Below are positions 1 to 10,338 of a stretch of 64,000 nt of DNA, one piece after another. The stretch covers positions 2,356,001 to 2,420,000 of the forward strand of contig NZ_CP155796.1 in the NCBI RefSeq assembly GCF_039729195.1. Reading direction: 5' to 3'. The translations under genes were made by a program, and so were the position numbers. Positions within the stretch are counted from its first letter, which is position 1. Each line of letters begins with the position of its first letter. The notes under the pieces were generated by a model that was given only the letters and a program-made list of their open reading frames with translations, was not told the DNA's origin and searched no databases. The DNA is from Mycobacterium sp. DL (GTDB lineage Bacteria; Actinomycetota; Actinomycetes; Mycobacteriales; Mycobacteriaceae).

Positions 1-1967
1 TCCGCGGTCGTCCCGGTGGCGGCGGTGGCCGTCCCGGCCAGCGCGGCGGTGCTGCTGGTGCCTTCGGTCGTCCCGGCGGTGCAGTCCGTCGCGGTCGCAA
101 GTCGAAGCGCGCCAAACGCGCCGAGTACGAGAACATGCAGGCGCCGGTCGTCGGTGGCGTGCGGCTGCCACACGGCAACGGTGAGACCATCCGGCTCGCC
201 CGCGGCGCGTCGCTGGTCGACTTCGCCGAGAAGATCGACGCCAACCCGGCCGCACTGGTGCAGGCGTTGTTCAACCTCGGCGAGATGGTGACCGCGACGC
301 AGTCGGTCGACGATTCGACGCTCGAACTGCTCGGCGGCGAGATGAACTACGTCGTGCAGGTCGTCTCGCCCGAAGACGAGGACCGCGAACTGCTGCAGTC
401 CTTCGACCTCACCTACGGCGAGGACGAGGGTGGCGAGGACGATCTGGAGTTCCGTCCGCCGGTCGTCACGGTCATGGGTCACGTCGACCACGGCAAGACC
501 CGACTGCTGGACTCGATTCGTCAGGCGAACGTCCGCGAGGGCGAGGCCGGTGGCATCACCCAGCACATCGGCGCCTACCAGGTTCTCACCGAGCTGGACG
601 GCAACGAGCGGCTTGTCACCTTCATCGACACCCCGGGTCACGAGGCGTTCACCGCCATGCGTGCCCGTGGCGCGAAGGCCACCGACATCGCGATCCTCGT
701 GGTCGCGGCCGACGACGGTGTCATGCCGCAGACGGTCGAGGCCATCAACCACGCGCAGGCCGCTGATGTGCCGATCGTGGTGGCGGTCAACAAGATCGAC
801 AAGGAAGGCGCTGATCCGTCCAAGATCCGCGCTCAGCTCACCGAGTACGGCCTCGTCGCCGAGGACTTCGGTGGCGACACCATGTTCGTCGACATCTCCG
901 CCAAGCAGGGCACCAATATCGACGCCCTGCTCGAAGCGGTGATCCTGACCGCCGATGCCGCGTTGGACCTGCGTGCCAACCCGGACATGGAGGCCCAGGG
1001 TGTGGCCATCGAGGCACATCTGGACCGCGGTCGGGGCCCTGTGGCCACCGTGCTGATCCAGCGCGGAACGTTGCGCGTCGGCGACTCGATCGTGGCCGGC
1101 GACGCCTACGGCCGTGTCCGCCGCATGGTCGACGAGCACGGCGAGGACGTCACCGAGGCGCTGCCGTCGCGGCCGGTGCAGGTCATCGGCTTCACGTCGG
1201 TGCCAGGAGCAGGCGACAACCTGCTGGTCGTCGACGAGGACCGCATCGCCCGGCAGATCGCCGACCGGCGCAGCGCGCGCAAGCGCAACGCGCTGGCCGC
1301 CAAGACACGCAAGCGCATCAGCCTGGACGATCTGGACGCCGCGCTGAAGGAAACGTCGCAGCTGAACCTGATCCTCAAGGGCGACAACTCCGGCACCGTC
1401 GAGGCGCTGGAAGAGGCCCTGTACGGGATCGAGATCGACGACGAGGTGGAACTGCGCGTCATCGACCGCGGTGTCGGCGGTGTCACCGAGACCAACGTCA
1501 ACCTGGCGTCGGCATCGGACGCGATCATCATCGGGTTCAACGTCCGTGCGGAAGGCAAGGCCACCGAGCTGGCCAACCGCGAGGGCGTCGACATCCGGTA
1601 CTACTCGGTGATCTATCAGGCGATCGACGAGATCCAGAGTGCGCTCAAGGGCATGCTCAAGCCGGTCTACGAGGAGAAGGAACTCGGCCGCGCCGAGATC
1701 CGGGCGATCTTCCGGTCGTCGAAGGTCGGCAATATCGCCGGTTGCCTCGTCACCTCGGGCATCATGCGGCGAAACGCCAAGGCCCGCCTGTTGCGCGACA
1801 ACGTGGTGGTGGCCGAGACGGTCACGATCTCGTCGCTCAAGCGGGAGAAGGACGATGCCACCGAGGTCCGCGAAGGGTATGAGTGCGGTCTGACTCTGAC
1901 CTACAACGACATCAAGGAAGGCGACGTCATCGAGGCGTACGAGCTCGTCGAAAAAGCACGCACGTGA
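1..1967 (+). CDS. infB: Translation initiation factor IF-2, C-terminal part (5' end outside window)
   Basis: IF-2 is the GTPase that brings initiator fMet-tRNA to the 30S subunit. The frame is open from base 3, with no start in the window, so the N-terminus lies upstream; the Met at 135 is internal. The first residues in view are the end of the Gly/Arg-rich N-terminal linker. The GTPase motifs are in order: GHVDHGKT at 476-499, DTPGH near 627-641 and NKID at 789-800. Domains II, III and the C-terminal tRNA-binding region follow. It starts the infB-rbfA-nrnA-dinF string known from mycobacteria, 12 bp before rbfA. Confidence 0.97.
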   Translation, partial: RGRPGGGGGRPGQRGGAAGAFGRPGGAVRRGRKSKRAKRAEYENMQAPVVGGVRLPHGNGETIRLARGASLVDFAEKIDANPAALVQALFNLGEMVTATQSVDDSTLELLGGEMNYVVQVVSPEDEDRELLQSFDLTYGEDEGGEDDLEFRPPVVTVMGHVDHGKTRLLDSIRQANVREGEAGGITQHIGAYQVLTELDGNERLVTFIDTPGHEAFTAMRARGAKATDIAILVVAADDGVMPQTVEAINHAQAADVPIVVAVNKIDKEGADPSKIRAQLTEYGLVAEDFGGDTMFVDISAKQGTNIDALLEAVILTADAALDLRANPDMEAQGVAIEAHLDRGRGPVATVLIQRGTLRVGDSIVAGDAYGRVRRMVDEHGEDVTEALPSRPVQVIGFTSVPGAGDNLLVVDEDRIARQIADRRSARKRNALAAKTRKRISLDDLDAALKETSQLNLILKGDNSGTVEALEEALYGIEIDDEVELRVIDRGVGGVTETNVNLASASDAIIIGFNVRAEGKATELANREGVDIRYYSVIYQAIDEIQSALKGMLKPVYEEKELGRAEIRAIFRSSKVGNIAGCLVTSGIMRRNAKARLLRDNVVVAETVTISSLKREKDDATEVREGYECGLTLTYNDIKEGDVIEAYELVEKART

Positions 1968-1979
1968 TGACCAGCAGCC

Positions 1980-3450
<1,471 letters not shown>

Positions 3451-3467
3451 CTCCGTCGACGAACGCC

Positions 3468-4790
3468 TTGGCTGACGGGACACTCCAGCCGGCGACCAGT
3501 CGCCGAATCGCCGCGCTGGCGTTCCCCGCGCTGGGAGTCTTGGCCGCCGAGCCTCTCTACCTGCTCTTCGACCTCGCCGTCATCGGCCGTCTCGGCGCTC
3601 TGAGCCTGGCCGGTCTGGCGATCGGCGCGTTGATCATGGGTGTGCTGAGCTCTCAGCTGACCTTCTTGTCCTACGGCACCACGGCCCGTGCCGCACGGTT
3701 CTACGGGGTCGGCCGCCGGGCTGCGGCGGTCGGGGAGGGGGTGCAAGCCACCTGGCTGGCGTTGGGCATCGGCGTCAGCATCGTGATCGCTGTGCAACTG
3801 ACCGCGGACCCACTGGTGTCCGCCCTCGCCGCCGGCGGTGAGATCGCCGAGGCGGCACTGCCGTGGGTGCGCATCGCCAGCCTGGCGGTACCGGCGATCC
3901 TCGTCGCCGCGGCGGGCAACGGCTGGATGCGTGGCGTCCAGGACACCATGCGGCCGCTCCGTTATGTCATCGTCGGTTTCGCAGTGTCCGCGGTGCTGTG
4001 TCCAGTGCTGGTCTACGGCTGGTTGGGGGCCCCGCGGCTGGGCCTGCCCGGCTCGGCGGTCGCCAATATGATCGGTCAGTGGCTGGCCGCGGTGTTGTTC
4101 TTCCGCGCGCTGTTCGTCGAGAGGGTCCCGCTGGGGCTGCAGCCCTCGATCCTGCGCGCGCAGGTGGTGATGGGCCGCGACCTGGTGCTGCGGACCCTGG
4201 CGTTCCAGGCGTGCTTCGTCTCCGCGGGTGCGGTCGCGGCCCGGTTCGGGGCGGCCGCTGTCGCCGCACACCAAGTCGTGCTGCAGCTGTGGAGTTTCCT
4301 TGCGCTGGTGCTCGATTCACTGGCCATCGCGGCACAATCATTGGTCGGCGCCGCGCTCGGAGCGAGCCAGCTGGCGCACGCGAAATCGGTGGCGTGGCGG
4401 GTGACGATCTTCTCGACAGTGGCCGGCACCGTGCTGGCTGCGTTGTTCGCGTTGGGGGCCTCGGTGGTGCCCGGAATCTTCACCGATGACCGTTCGGTGC
4501 TCGACGAGATGAGTGTGCCCTGGTGGTTCCTGGTGGCCCAATTGCCGGTAGCCGGAATCGTCTTCGCCATCGACGGGGTGTTGCTCGGTGCCGGTGACGC
4601 CAAGTTCATGCGCAATGCGACGCTCGTCAGCGCCCTGGTCGGATTTCTGCCGATGATCTGGTTGTCGTTGGCGTTCGGATGGGGGCTGCTGGGGATCTGG
4701 ATGGGCCTGAGCATGTTCATGGTGCTGCGGCTGGTGTTCGTCGGTTGGCGGGTGCTCTCAGGGCGCTGGCTGGTCCCGGGAACGGTGTAG
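3468..4790 (+). CDS. dinF: MATE-family efflux protein (DinF type)
   Basis: The protein is a polytopic inner-membrane exporter of the MOP/MATE superfamily, with 440 residues and about 12 hydrophobic segments. The N-terminal LAFPALGVLAAEPLYLLFD is typical of the mycobacterial DinF-like protein that follows nrnA. The start is taken as TTG at 3468, 17 bp after nrnA; no better ATG or GTG lies upstream of the first transmembrane segment. The substrate cannot be told from sequence. It appears to be the last gene of the infB string. Confidence 0.85.
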   Translation: MADGTLQPATSRRIAALAFPALGVLAAEPLYLLFDLAVIGRLGALSLAGLAIGALIMGVLSSQLTFLSYGTTARAARFYGVGRRAAAVGEGVQATWLALGIGVSIVIAVQLTADPLVSALAAGGEIAEAALPWVRIASLAVPAILVAAAGNGWMRGVQDTMRPLRYVIVGFAVSAVLCPVLVYGWLGAPRLGLPGSAVANMIGQWLAAVLFFRALFVERVPLGLQPSILRAQVVMGRDLVLRTLAFQACFVSAGAVAARFGAAAVAAHQVVLQLWSFLALVLDSLAIAAQSLVGAALGASQLAHAKSVAWRVTIFSTVAGTVLAALFALGASVVPGIFTDDRSVLDEMSVPWWFLVAQLPVAGIVFAIDGVLLGAGDAKFMRNATLVSALVGFLPMIWLSLAFGWGLLGIWMGLSMFMVLRLVFVGWRVLSGRWLVPGTV

Positions 4791-4791
4791 C

Positions 4792-5034
4792 TCAGCTCCT
4801 CCGGGCGACCGCGGCCCAGCCGAACGGGTTGGTGCGCACCTCCACGTCGCTGATCTCCACCGACGTGAGCTGCGCGACGGTCCTGCTCAGAACGTCCGTG
4901 GTCGCCCCGTACCCGGGGCCCACCTCGAGGACGTCGTCGCCCAGTTGATGATCACCGATGGCCCACGGCAGGATGACGTCGCGGATCATCGCACGCCACT
5001 CGTCGCCGCCGCAGCACTGATGCGCCTCGTTCAC
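4792..5034 (-). pseudogene. Remnant class I SAM methyltransferase with internal in-frame deletion
   Basis: The frame encodes 80 residues. The N-terminal half holds the first SAM-binding motif (LEVGPGYGATTDVL) and runs to LTSVEI, where an intact family member would continue through motifs II and III. Here it passes straight into a family-like C-terminal end (DVEVRTNPFGWAAVAR). From memory of intact mycobacterial homologues, roughly 110-130 middle residues are missing. The result lacks most of the fold and is unlikely to be an active methyltransferase. It ends 1 bp from the dinF stop, convergent with it. Confidence 0.7.
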
Positions 5035-5043
5035 GGTCGGAGC

Positions 5044-5664
5044 CTAGGGTCGGACGCCACTCACCGTCCATACCTCTGCGCGGCCGGCTCCGTGGCAGCG
5101 GACCCGTAGATCCACCAGCCCTGCCGTACGGCACAGCGCTGCAAAGGATTCCGCTTGCTGTGCGGTCCAGCCGTGACTGGCGAACCCTGTGGCGTCCGGC
5201 GGTGATCGACGCTCGACGGCAAGCAACCGGCCGCCGGGCGCCAGCACCCGGTGAACCTGTGCCAAACCCGTACCGACATCGCGCCAGTGGTGCACGGTCG
5301 ACAGCGCCCAGATGACCGAGGCCGAACCGTCGGCAAGGGGAAGGTCCTCGGCACTGCCCTCGGCCCACGTGACGGCGGTACGTCGGCGCGTGACTGCCCG
5401 GGCCAGACGCAGCAGGGGAGCCGACGGGTCGATGCCGGTGACGTGCGCGCCGCGACGGGCGGCGACCCTGGCGGCAGTGCCGGGGCCGCAGCCGATGTCG
5501 ACCACATGGTCGGCCGCCGAGACCTGCGCGAGGTCGGCTGCCAGTCGGGCATTTCGACGGCCCGTGAGCAGGAACACCAGCCCGAAGAGAGTGCCGGTGA
5601 TCCCGGCGAAGCCGGGGTGGTCACCGTGGTGGTTCACCGGCATAGGGGACGATTCATCGCTCAT
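5044..5664 (-). CDS. Class I SAM-dependent methyltransferase
   Basis: This 206-residue soluble protein has a Rossmann methyltransferase core: motif I VVDIGCGPGTAARVA near residue 55, an acidic GIDPS at the end of beta-2, and the loop LPLADGSASVIWALSTVHHW followed by VLAPGGRLLAVERR, typical of Methyltransf_11 proteins. The substrate is unknown. It is divergent from a MerR regulator with a 46-bp gap that contains an inverted repeat, so that regulator probably controls it. Confidence 0.85.
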   Translation of the reverse strand: MSDESSPMPVNHHGDHPGFAGITGTLFGLVFLLTGRRNARLAADLAQVSAADHVVDIGCGPGTAARVAARRGAHVTGIDPSAPLLRLARAVTRRRTAVTWAEGSAEDLPLADGSASVIWALSTVHHWRDVGTGLAQVHRVLAPGGRLLAVERRSPPDATGFASHGWTAQQAESFAALCRTAGLVDLRVRCHGAGRAEVWTVSGVRP

Positions 5665-5681
5665 GGAGTAGACCTTGCCCG

Positions 5682-5697
5682 TTCAAGCCGGGTTGAA
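5682..5697. promoter_or_regulatory. Inverted repeat between methyltransferase and merR-type gene (candidate operator)
   Basis: TTCAA and TTGAA arms are separated by GCCGGG in the 46-bp gap between the divergent start codons. MerR regulators bind dyads in the spacer of the promoters they control, so this is the obvious site for the adjacent regulator. Confidence 0.45.
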
Positions 5698-5710
5698 GTC
5701 AAATGGCGGT

Positions 5711-6142
5711 ATGGACGTGATACCGATCAGCGAAGCCGCATCGCGGCTGCAGATGACGCCGTCGGCGTTGCGGTACTACGACGAGCGTGGGTTGGTGCGC
5801 CCGCGGTCGAGGCGGTCAGGCCGCCGGATGTATGGCATCGAGGAGCTACGCCGCTTGGCATTTCTCAAGATCGTGCATCGGCTGGGGCTGCCACTGGACA
5901 CCGCGGCTGCCGTGCTCGACGCCCCGAGTGAGCAATGGCGCGACACAGTCCGTCACCAGATCGACGAACTGGACCGGGTGATCGCGCAGGCGCGGGCAGC
6001 GCAGCAGTTCCTCACACACGCGTTGCACTGTCCGACTGAGCACCCCGCCCGCGAGTGCGCCACCATGAGAGGTGCCTTGGACGGACTGCTCAATGGGATG
6101 AGTGTGGAACAGCTTGCCGCCGAGCACCCTCCGGCCGAATGA
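5711..6142 (+). CDS. MerR-family transcriptional regulator
   Basis: The protein has 143 residues. The N-terminal winged helix has ISEAASRLQMTPSALRYYDERGLV near the start, the MerR signature, followed by a coiled-coil dimerisation helix. The C-terminal segment has two cysteines (HCPTEHPARECATM) that could bind a metal or serve as a redox switch. The ATG at 5711 is preferred over the in-frame TTG at 5675 because the latter would put the inverted repeat inside the coding sequence. The effector is unknown. Confidence 0.85.
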   Translation: MDVIPISEAASRLQMTPSALRYYDERGLVRPRSRRSGRRMYGIEELRRLAFLKIVHRLGLPLDTAAAVLDAPSEQWRDTVRHQIDELDRVIAQARAAQQFLTHALHCPTEHPARECATMRGALDGLLNGMSVEQLAAEHPPAE

Positions 6143-6157
6143 CGCGGGCTGGCGCGA

Positions 6158-6970
6158 TCAGTCCGCGGCCGTCGTGCTGCCGAGCAGATCACGCACCCGG
6201 TTGGCGACCCGGATGAATTCCGGGCGCTCCATGCTCTCGGCGTAATCCCGCTCGGCAGGCAGGTCGACGTCGAGTGTCTCGACGACTCGACCCGGCCGCG
6301 GACTCATCACGACCACCCGGTTGGCGAGGTATACCGCCTCGGCGACCGAATGGGTCACCAGAACCACCGTCGTGCCGGTTTCGCGCCAGATACGGTGCAA
6401 CTCGACGTTCATCTTTTCGCGGGTCAAGGCGTCGAGAGCCCCGAACGGCTCGTCCATCAGCAGCACGCTCGGTTCGTGCAGCAGCGCCCGGCACAACGAA
6501 ACACGTTGCTGCATACCGCCGGAAAGCTCATAGGGCAGCGCGTTCTCGAACCCGGTGAGGCCGGTCATGTCGATCAGCTGGTCGCATCGGCGCTGGGCGA
6601 CCTGACGCGGCATGCCGCGCATCTCCGCCTGCAGCAGGATGTTCTTGCGGACCGAGCGCCATTCCAGAAGCGCAGCGCGCTGGAACACGTAGCCGATTTC
6701 GCGCTGCGGACCGTCAACGCTGTTGCCGCGCAGCCGAACCGTGCCCGACGTGGACTCGGTCAGGCCGGCGACGACCTTGAGCAGCGTCGATTTACCGCAG
6801 CCCGAAGGGCCGGCGATCGACACGAACTCGCCGTCGGCGACCCGCAGATCGACATCCTCGATCGCGGTGACGGTGGCACGTTTCGACGAGAACGTCACGT
6901 TCAGGTTCTCGATGGTGATGGCGTCAGAGGTCATGGTGGTCCTCGGCGCGGTGATGGATGCGGTGGTCAT
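6158..6970 (-). CDS. ABC transporter ATPase, nitrate/sulfonate/NMT1 type
   Basis: This is the cytoplasmic nucleotide-binding subunit of an importer. Of 270 residues, Walker A GPSGCGKST lies at about 54-62, followed by the Q-loop (YVFQRAALLEWRSV), LSGGMQQRVSL signature, Walker B VLLMDEPFGALD and H-loop VTHSVAEA, as in SsuB/TauB-type ATPases. The start is ATG at 6970, 13 bp after the stop of the binding-protein gene. It is the third gene of a permease-binding protein-ATPase operon whose promoter carries a LacI-type operator. Confidence 0.9.
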   Translation of the reverse strand: MTTASITAPRTTMTSDAITIENLNVTFSSKRATVTAIEDVDLRVADGEFVSIAGPSGCGKSTLLKVVAGLTESTSGTVRLRGNSVDGPQREIGYVFQRAALLEWRSVRKNILLQAEMRGMPRQVAQRRCDQLIDMTGLTGFENALPYELSGGMQQRVSLCRALLHEPSVLLMDEPFGALDALTREKMNVELHRIWRETGTTVVLVTHSVAEAVYLANRVVVMSPRPGRVVETLDVDLPAERDYAESMERPEFIRVANRVRDLLGSTTAAD

Positions 6971-6983
6971 ATCGTGGCTCTCC

Positions 6984-8039
6984 CTACTGCCCGGCATTGG
7001 GGGCGAAGGACGACGCCCAGTACTCGCCAGGGTCTTTGGCGCTCTGCAGCAGTCCGGCGTCGCTGAGCGTGGCGATGGTGGAAGTCCAGTCCTCCTCGGC
7101 GTTCGTGCCGGGGGCCTGCCCGGTGGTGGCCGGAGTGCTCAGCAGCGGAATGGTCTCCTGCCACTGCTGGAGCAGCACATGCTCCGGGGGCGTCTGGGGG
7201 TCGACGCCGACCATGGCCGCGACCGCGGCTTCAGGATTCTCGATGGCCGCGGCGTAGGACTCACTGGTGGCATCCAGCATCGCCTGTGCCAGTTCCGGGT
7301 TGTCGGCGATCGTCGAGTTGTGCGCGATCAGTCCGTTGCTGAAGAAGTTCAAGCCGGCATCGGAGTAGCGGAAGTAGCGCATCTCGCGGCCACTCTTGTC
7401 GGCGAGGTTGGGTCCCTGATCGTGGGCGAACCCGATCAGCCCGTCCACCCGGCCGGCCAACAGGGCCGCCATCTTTCCGGCCGAGTCCAGGTTCTGTTGG
7501 CCGACCTCATCAGGGTTCAGGCCGACGTCGGCCAGGAACAGCGGGAACGTGGTGGTGGGTGCATCTCCGGCGGATACCGCGATGGTGCGGCCCGCCAGAT
7601 CGGCCGGTTCCTCGATCCCGGAGTCGGCGAACACCTGAACCGCCGACGGAGTGGTCTGCAGGAAGACCCCGATGCTCTTGATGTCGACGCCCTGGTCGAT
7701 GTTGCTCAACACCGCCGCGGTGTCGGACCAGCCGAAGTCGACCTGCTGACCGCCGACCGCCTGAGCGGTCCTCGTGGACCCCTGGCCGGGTTCGATGGTC
7801 AAGTCGATGCCGTGGTCGGCGAAGATGCCTTCCTGCACGCCGTAGTACAGCGGGGCGTGCTCACCGTAGGGATACCAGTTCAGCATCAGCGTCGCCGGTG
7901 TCGTCGAACCTTCGGCTCCGCCGTCTGCGGCGGGGGTGGTCTCCGATGGGGTGCTGGTGCCCCCGCAGGCGGTGATGGTCAGCATCGCGGCGGCTGCGGC
8001 GGCGATGGCCGCCATGGTACGTCCTCGAGTCAAAGTCAT
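6984..8039 (-). CDS. ABC transporter substrate-binding lipoprotein, NMT1/THI5-like
   Basis: The 351-residue exported lipoprotein has a signal peptide ending in a lipobox-like TITAC near residue 25, then a Thr/Ser-rich linker. The mature part has the NMT1 fold pattern: LNWYPYGEHAPLYYGVQEG, then GIDLTIEPG, QVDFGWSDTAAVL and a domain-2 segment ADLAGRTIAVSAGD. NMT1-like proteins bind thiamine-precursor pyrimidines or other small organic compounds. Co-regulation with sugar-type enzymes downstream of lacI suggests a different ligand here. The ligand is not known. Confidence 0.87.
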   Translation of the reverse strand: MTLTRGRTMAAIAAAAAAMLTITACGGTSTPSETTPAADGGAEGSTTPATLMLNWYPYGEHAPLYYGVQEGIFADHGIDLTIEPGQGSTRTAQAVGGQQVDFGWSDTAAVLSNIDQGVDIKSIGVFLQTTPSAVQVFADSGIEEPADLAGRTIAVSAGDAPTTTFPLFLADVGLNPDEVGQQNLDSAGKMAALLAGRVDGLIGFAHDQGPNLADKSGREMRYFRYSDAGLNFFSNGLIAHNSTIADNPELAQAMLDATSESYAAAIENPEAAVAAMVGVDPQTPPEHVLLQQWQETIPLLSTPATTGQAPGTNAEEDWTSTIATLSDAGLLQSAKDPGEYWASSFAPNAGQ

Positions 8040-8073
8040 TGTTATTACTCCTGATTCGGTGTTGGCGTCGCGG

Positions 8074-8952
8074 TCAGGCGGCGGTGGAAGCGGAATTCAC
8101 GGTGCGGCGCGAGGCGTGCCACGGGATCAGCAGCCTTTCGGCGATCTCGATGATCGCGAACAGCACGATGCCGAGGATCGACATGATGATCAGCGCGGAG
8201 AACAGCATCGCGGTGTCGAGGTTGCCGTTGGCCTGCAGGATGACGTATCCGAGACCTTCGTTGGCGCCGACGAATTCGCCGACCACGGCGCCGGTGACCG
8301 CCAGGGTGGCTGCCACCTTCAGCCCCGACATCAGCTGGGGCAGTGAAGCGGGAAAGCGGATCTTCATGAACGTCTTGAACCTGCTCGCGCCCATCGTCGA
8401 GGTGAGCTCGAGGATTTCGGGGTCAACCGAGCGCAACCCGGCAAGCCCCGAGATGACGATCGGGAAGAAGGCCATCAGGACAGCCACCAGGATCTTCGGG
8501 GACGGTCCGAACCCCAGCCACACGACGAACAGTGGCGCGATGGCGATCTTCGGGATCACCTGGGCGAACAGGATCAGTGGGTAGACGGTTTTCTCCAGAC
8601 TCGCCGAGTAGACCATCACCACGGCGACGAGCACCCCGACGATGGCGGCGATGACGAACCCGATCACCGTCTCCCAGGCGGTCACCCAGGTGTTCTGCGC
8701 CAGGTAGGCGGCGTTCTCCTGGGTGACGCGCCAGGTGTCCGCGGGGGACGGCAGGATGTAGGGCGCCACCAGTTCGGCCTCGGTGACCGCCCACCATCCG
8801 GCGAGGAGCGCGAGTACCAACGCCAGCGGTCGCCACAGGTTGGCCGCGGTTCGGCGCACCGGGAAACTCGGCCGCCAGGAGCGTCGTCGGGTGGTGGTCG
8901 GCGGGGAGGCCGACCCGGAGGGGCGCAAGCCCGCCGATGCGGTTATCGCCAT
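8074..8952 (-). CDS. ABC transporter permease, BPD type (SsuC/TauC-like)
   Basis: This inner-membrane permease has 292 residues and about six hydrophobic segments. The EAA-like cytoplasmic loop ELTSTMGASRFKTFMKIRFPASLPQLMSG contacts the ATPase. The reading frame is open much further upstream, but ATG at 8952 is the sensible start: it precedes a short Ser/Thr/Arg-rich head and the first membrane segment (LALVLALLAGWWAV). It is the first gene of the importer operon; the binding-protein gene follows after 34 bp. Confidence 0.9.
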   Translation of the reverse strand: MAITASAGLRPSGSASPPTTTRRRSWRPSFPVRRTAANLWRPLALVLALLAGWWAVTEAELVAPYILPSPADTWRVTQENAAYLAQNTWVTAWETVIGFVIAAIVGVLVAVVMVYSASLEKTVYPLILFAQVIPKIAIAPLFVVWLGFGPSPKILVAVLMAFFPIVISGLAGLRSVDPEILELTSTMGASRFKTFMKIRFPASLPQLMSGLKVAATLAVTGAVVGEFVGANEGLGYVILQANGNLDTAMLFSALIIMSILGIVLFAIIEIAERLLIPWHASRRTVNSASTAA

Positions 8953-8997
8953 GTGGAATGTCCCTTGGTTGCAGTGCTCGAGTATGGGACCCGAGTG

Positions 8998-9011
8998 GGA
9001 ATGCGCTTTCC
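8998..9011. promoter_or_regulatory. LacI-type operator, copy 1 (importer promoter)
   Basis: GGAATGCGCTTTCC is a palindrome centred on GCGC with GGAA/TTCC ends. Its exact reverse complement occurs at 10210-10223, and both copies carry the same GAAG flank. It lies just downstream of the predicted start site of the importer promoter, a classical blocking position for a LacI repressor. The repressor gene lies between the two copies. Confidence 0.8.
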
Positions 9012-9023
9012 GAAGCGGTTCCG

Positions 9024-9053
9024 ACGATAACGTGACCCAGCGCACACTGTCAA
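9024..9053 (-). promoter_or_regulatory. SigA-like promoter of the importer operon
   Basis: On the minus strand TTGACA (9053-9048) and TATCGT (9029-9024) are 18 bp apart, a near-consensus housekeeping promoter. The predicted start near 9017 is followed at once by the LacI-type palindrome, then by a 5' leader of about 65 nt to the permease ATG at 8952. Confidence 0.65.
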
Positions 9054-9085
9054 TCGATTCCCGGCCTGAGCCGCAAACCGGCTGG

Positions 9086-10111
9086 TCAGGGAAGTTTGGT
9101 GCTGTCGCGGAGCACAACCTGCCCCGCGACGCGCTCCCGCAGACCGTCGATGTCCGAGCACAGCGCCAGTTCGATCGCCCGGGCGCCGATCTGCTCCAAG
9201 GGTAGGGCCACCGTGGACAGGCTCGGGGTGTGGTCACGCAGCGTGGGGATGTCGTCGAAGCCCGCGATGCACACATCCCGGGGCACCTGGAGTCCCAGTC
9301 CACGCCAGGCCGCGATGGCGCCGATCGCCATCACGTCGGTGACGGCGAACACGCAGGTCGGCGGGCCGCCGGCGTCGGGATGGAGCTGCAGGGCGGCCGC
9401 GAGTCGTCGCGCGGCGGAGAACCCGCCGTCGCGGGTGAAGTCACCCGACACCTCGACCAGCGGGGTGAGTCCGCAGCGTCCCAGCGCCTCAACGAATCCG
9501 TTGCGCCGGTCCACTGCCGTCCGAATGCTGCCGGGGCCGCCGATGATCGCGAACTGGGTGTGTCCCGCAGCCACCAGGGCGTTCGCCAACTCACCTGAGG
9601 CCGAATGGTTTTCGGGCTCGACCGCACTGCCGAACGCCAGTGGCTGGCCGATGACCACGACCCGCCCGCCGTTGTCCTGGTAGCGGCCGAACTCGGCTTC
9701 CAGATCGCGGTCGAGGTGCCCACTCTGGCGGGATCCGGCAAGGACGATCGCATCGGCGCGGTGGGCGATGAAGGTGCTCACCGACTCCCGTTCGATGTCG
9801 TAGTCACGTTCGGTGCTGGCCAGGAGCACCTGCTTGCGGGCGGTCCTCGCGGCCGCCTGGACGCCTCGGGCGATCGACGAGAAGTACGGGTCGGCGATGT
9901 CGTGCACGATCAGGCCGAGGAGTCCGGTGGATGCTCGTGCCAGGGCCTGTGCCTGCGCGTTCGGCACGTAGCCGAGTTCCCTGGCGGCGGTGCGGACGCG
10001 GTCTGCCACCCCTTCTCCCGGAATCCTGCTGGATCCGTTGAGCACCCGCGACGCGGTGGCCTGCGAGACGCCGGCCCGCACCGCCACATCCTGGAGTGTC
10101 ACCGCCGCCAT
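9086..10111 (-). CDS. LacI-family transcriptional repressor
   Basis: The product has 341 residues. The N-terminal LacI helix-turn-helix begins right after the start (VTLQDVAVRAGVSQATASRVLNG) with the hinge helix near residues 45-55, followed by a periplasmic-binding-protein-like effector domain (LGLIVHDIADPYFSSIARGV; later VFAVTDVMAIGAI and FDDIPTLRDHTPSLSTV). The frame is open upstream, but the ATG at 10111 gives the canonical length. It sits between the importer and the catabolic operon, each with the same 14-bp palindrome at its promoter, and most likely represses both. The inducer is unknown. Confidence 0.93.
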   Translation of the reverse strand: MAAVTLQDVAVRAGVSQATASRVLNGSSRIPGEGVADRVRTAARELGYVPNAQAQALARASTGLLGLIVHDIADPYFSSIARGVQAAARTARKQVLLASTERDYDIERESVSTFIAHRADAIVLAGSRQSGHLDRDLEAEFGRYQDNGGRVVVIGQPLAFGSAVEPENHSASGELANALVAAGHTQFAIIGGPGSIRTAVDRRNGFVEALGRCGLTPLVEVSGDFTRDGGFSAARRLAAALQLHPDAGGPPTCVFAVTDVMAIGAIAAWRGLGLQVPRDVCIAGFDDIPTLRDHTPSLSTVALPLEQIGARAIELALCSDIDGLRERVAGQVVLRDSTKLP

Positions 10112-10180
10112 GTTCGCTGCTCCCGCTCTCGAGCGCCGTGTTGTCGCCGCGGGCCGCACCGGTGGCCGACGCGGCCCGGG

Positions 10181-10209
10181 TTGACCGTGACGCCTGTACA
10201 GCTTACGCT
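10181..10209 (+). promoter_or_regulatory. SigA-like promoter of the dehydrogenase-DUF993-isomerase operon
   Basis: TTGACC (10181-10186) and TACGCT (10204-10209) are separated by 17 bp. The LacI-type palindrome starts at the next base, so it covers the predicted transcription start near 10216. Confidence 0.6.
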
Positions 10210-10223
10210 GGAAAGCGCATTCC
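10210..10223. promoter_or_regulatory. LacI-type operator, copy 2 (catabolic operon promoter)
   Basis: GGAAAGCGCATTCC is the reverse complement of the copy at 8998-9011. It directly abuts the -10 box of the plus-strand promoter and also lies 99 bp upstream of the lacI start codon, so it could serve the operon and autoregulation. Confidence 0.8.
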
Positions 10224-10338
10224 GAAGTGCTGACACCACGTTTCCTCTCCCCTGAGGTGCGACTGGTGCAGGTCAATCGACAGCACGCGCCGGTGGCGGC
10301 CGAGATCCGCCGAGGTGCACGGACAAGGAAGCTTCCTG

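Noticed and set aside
135..1967. IF-2 starting at the ATG at 135
   Set aside because: The frame is open and IF-2-like (Gly/Arg-rich linker) back to base 3, so the ATG is internal and the gene is truncated by the window edge.
8953..9303. Extended permease N-terminus upstream of ATG 8952
   Set aside because: The extension would read through the promoter, the LacI operator and the end of lacI.
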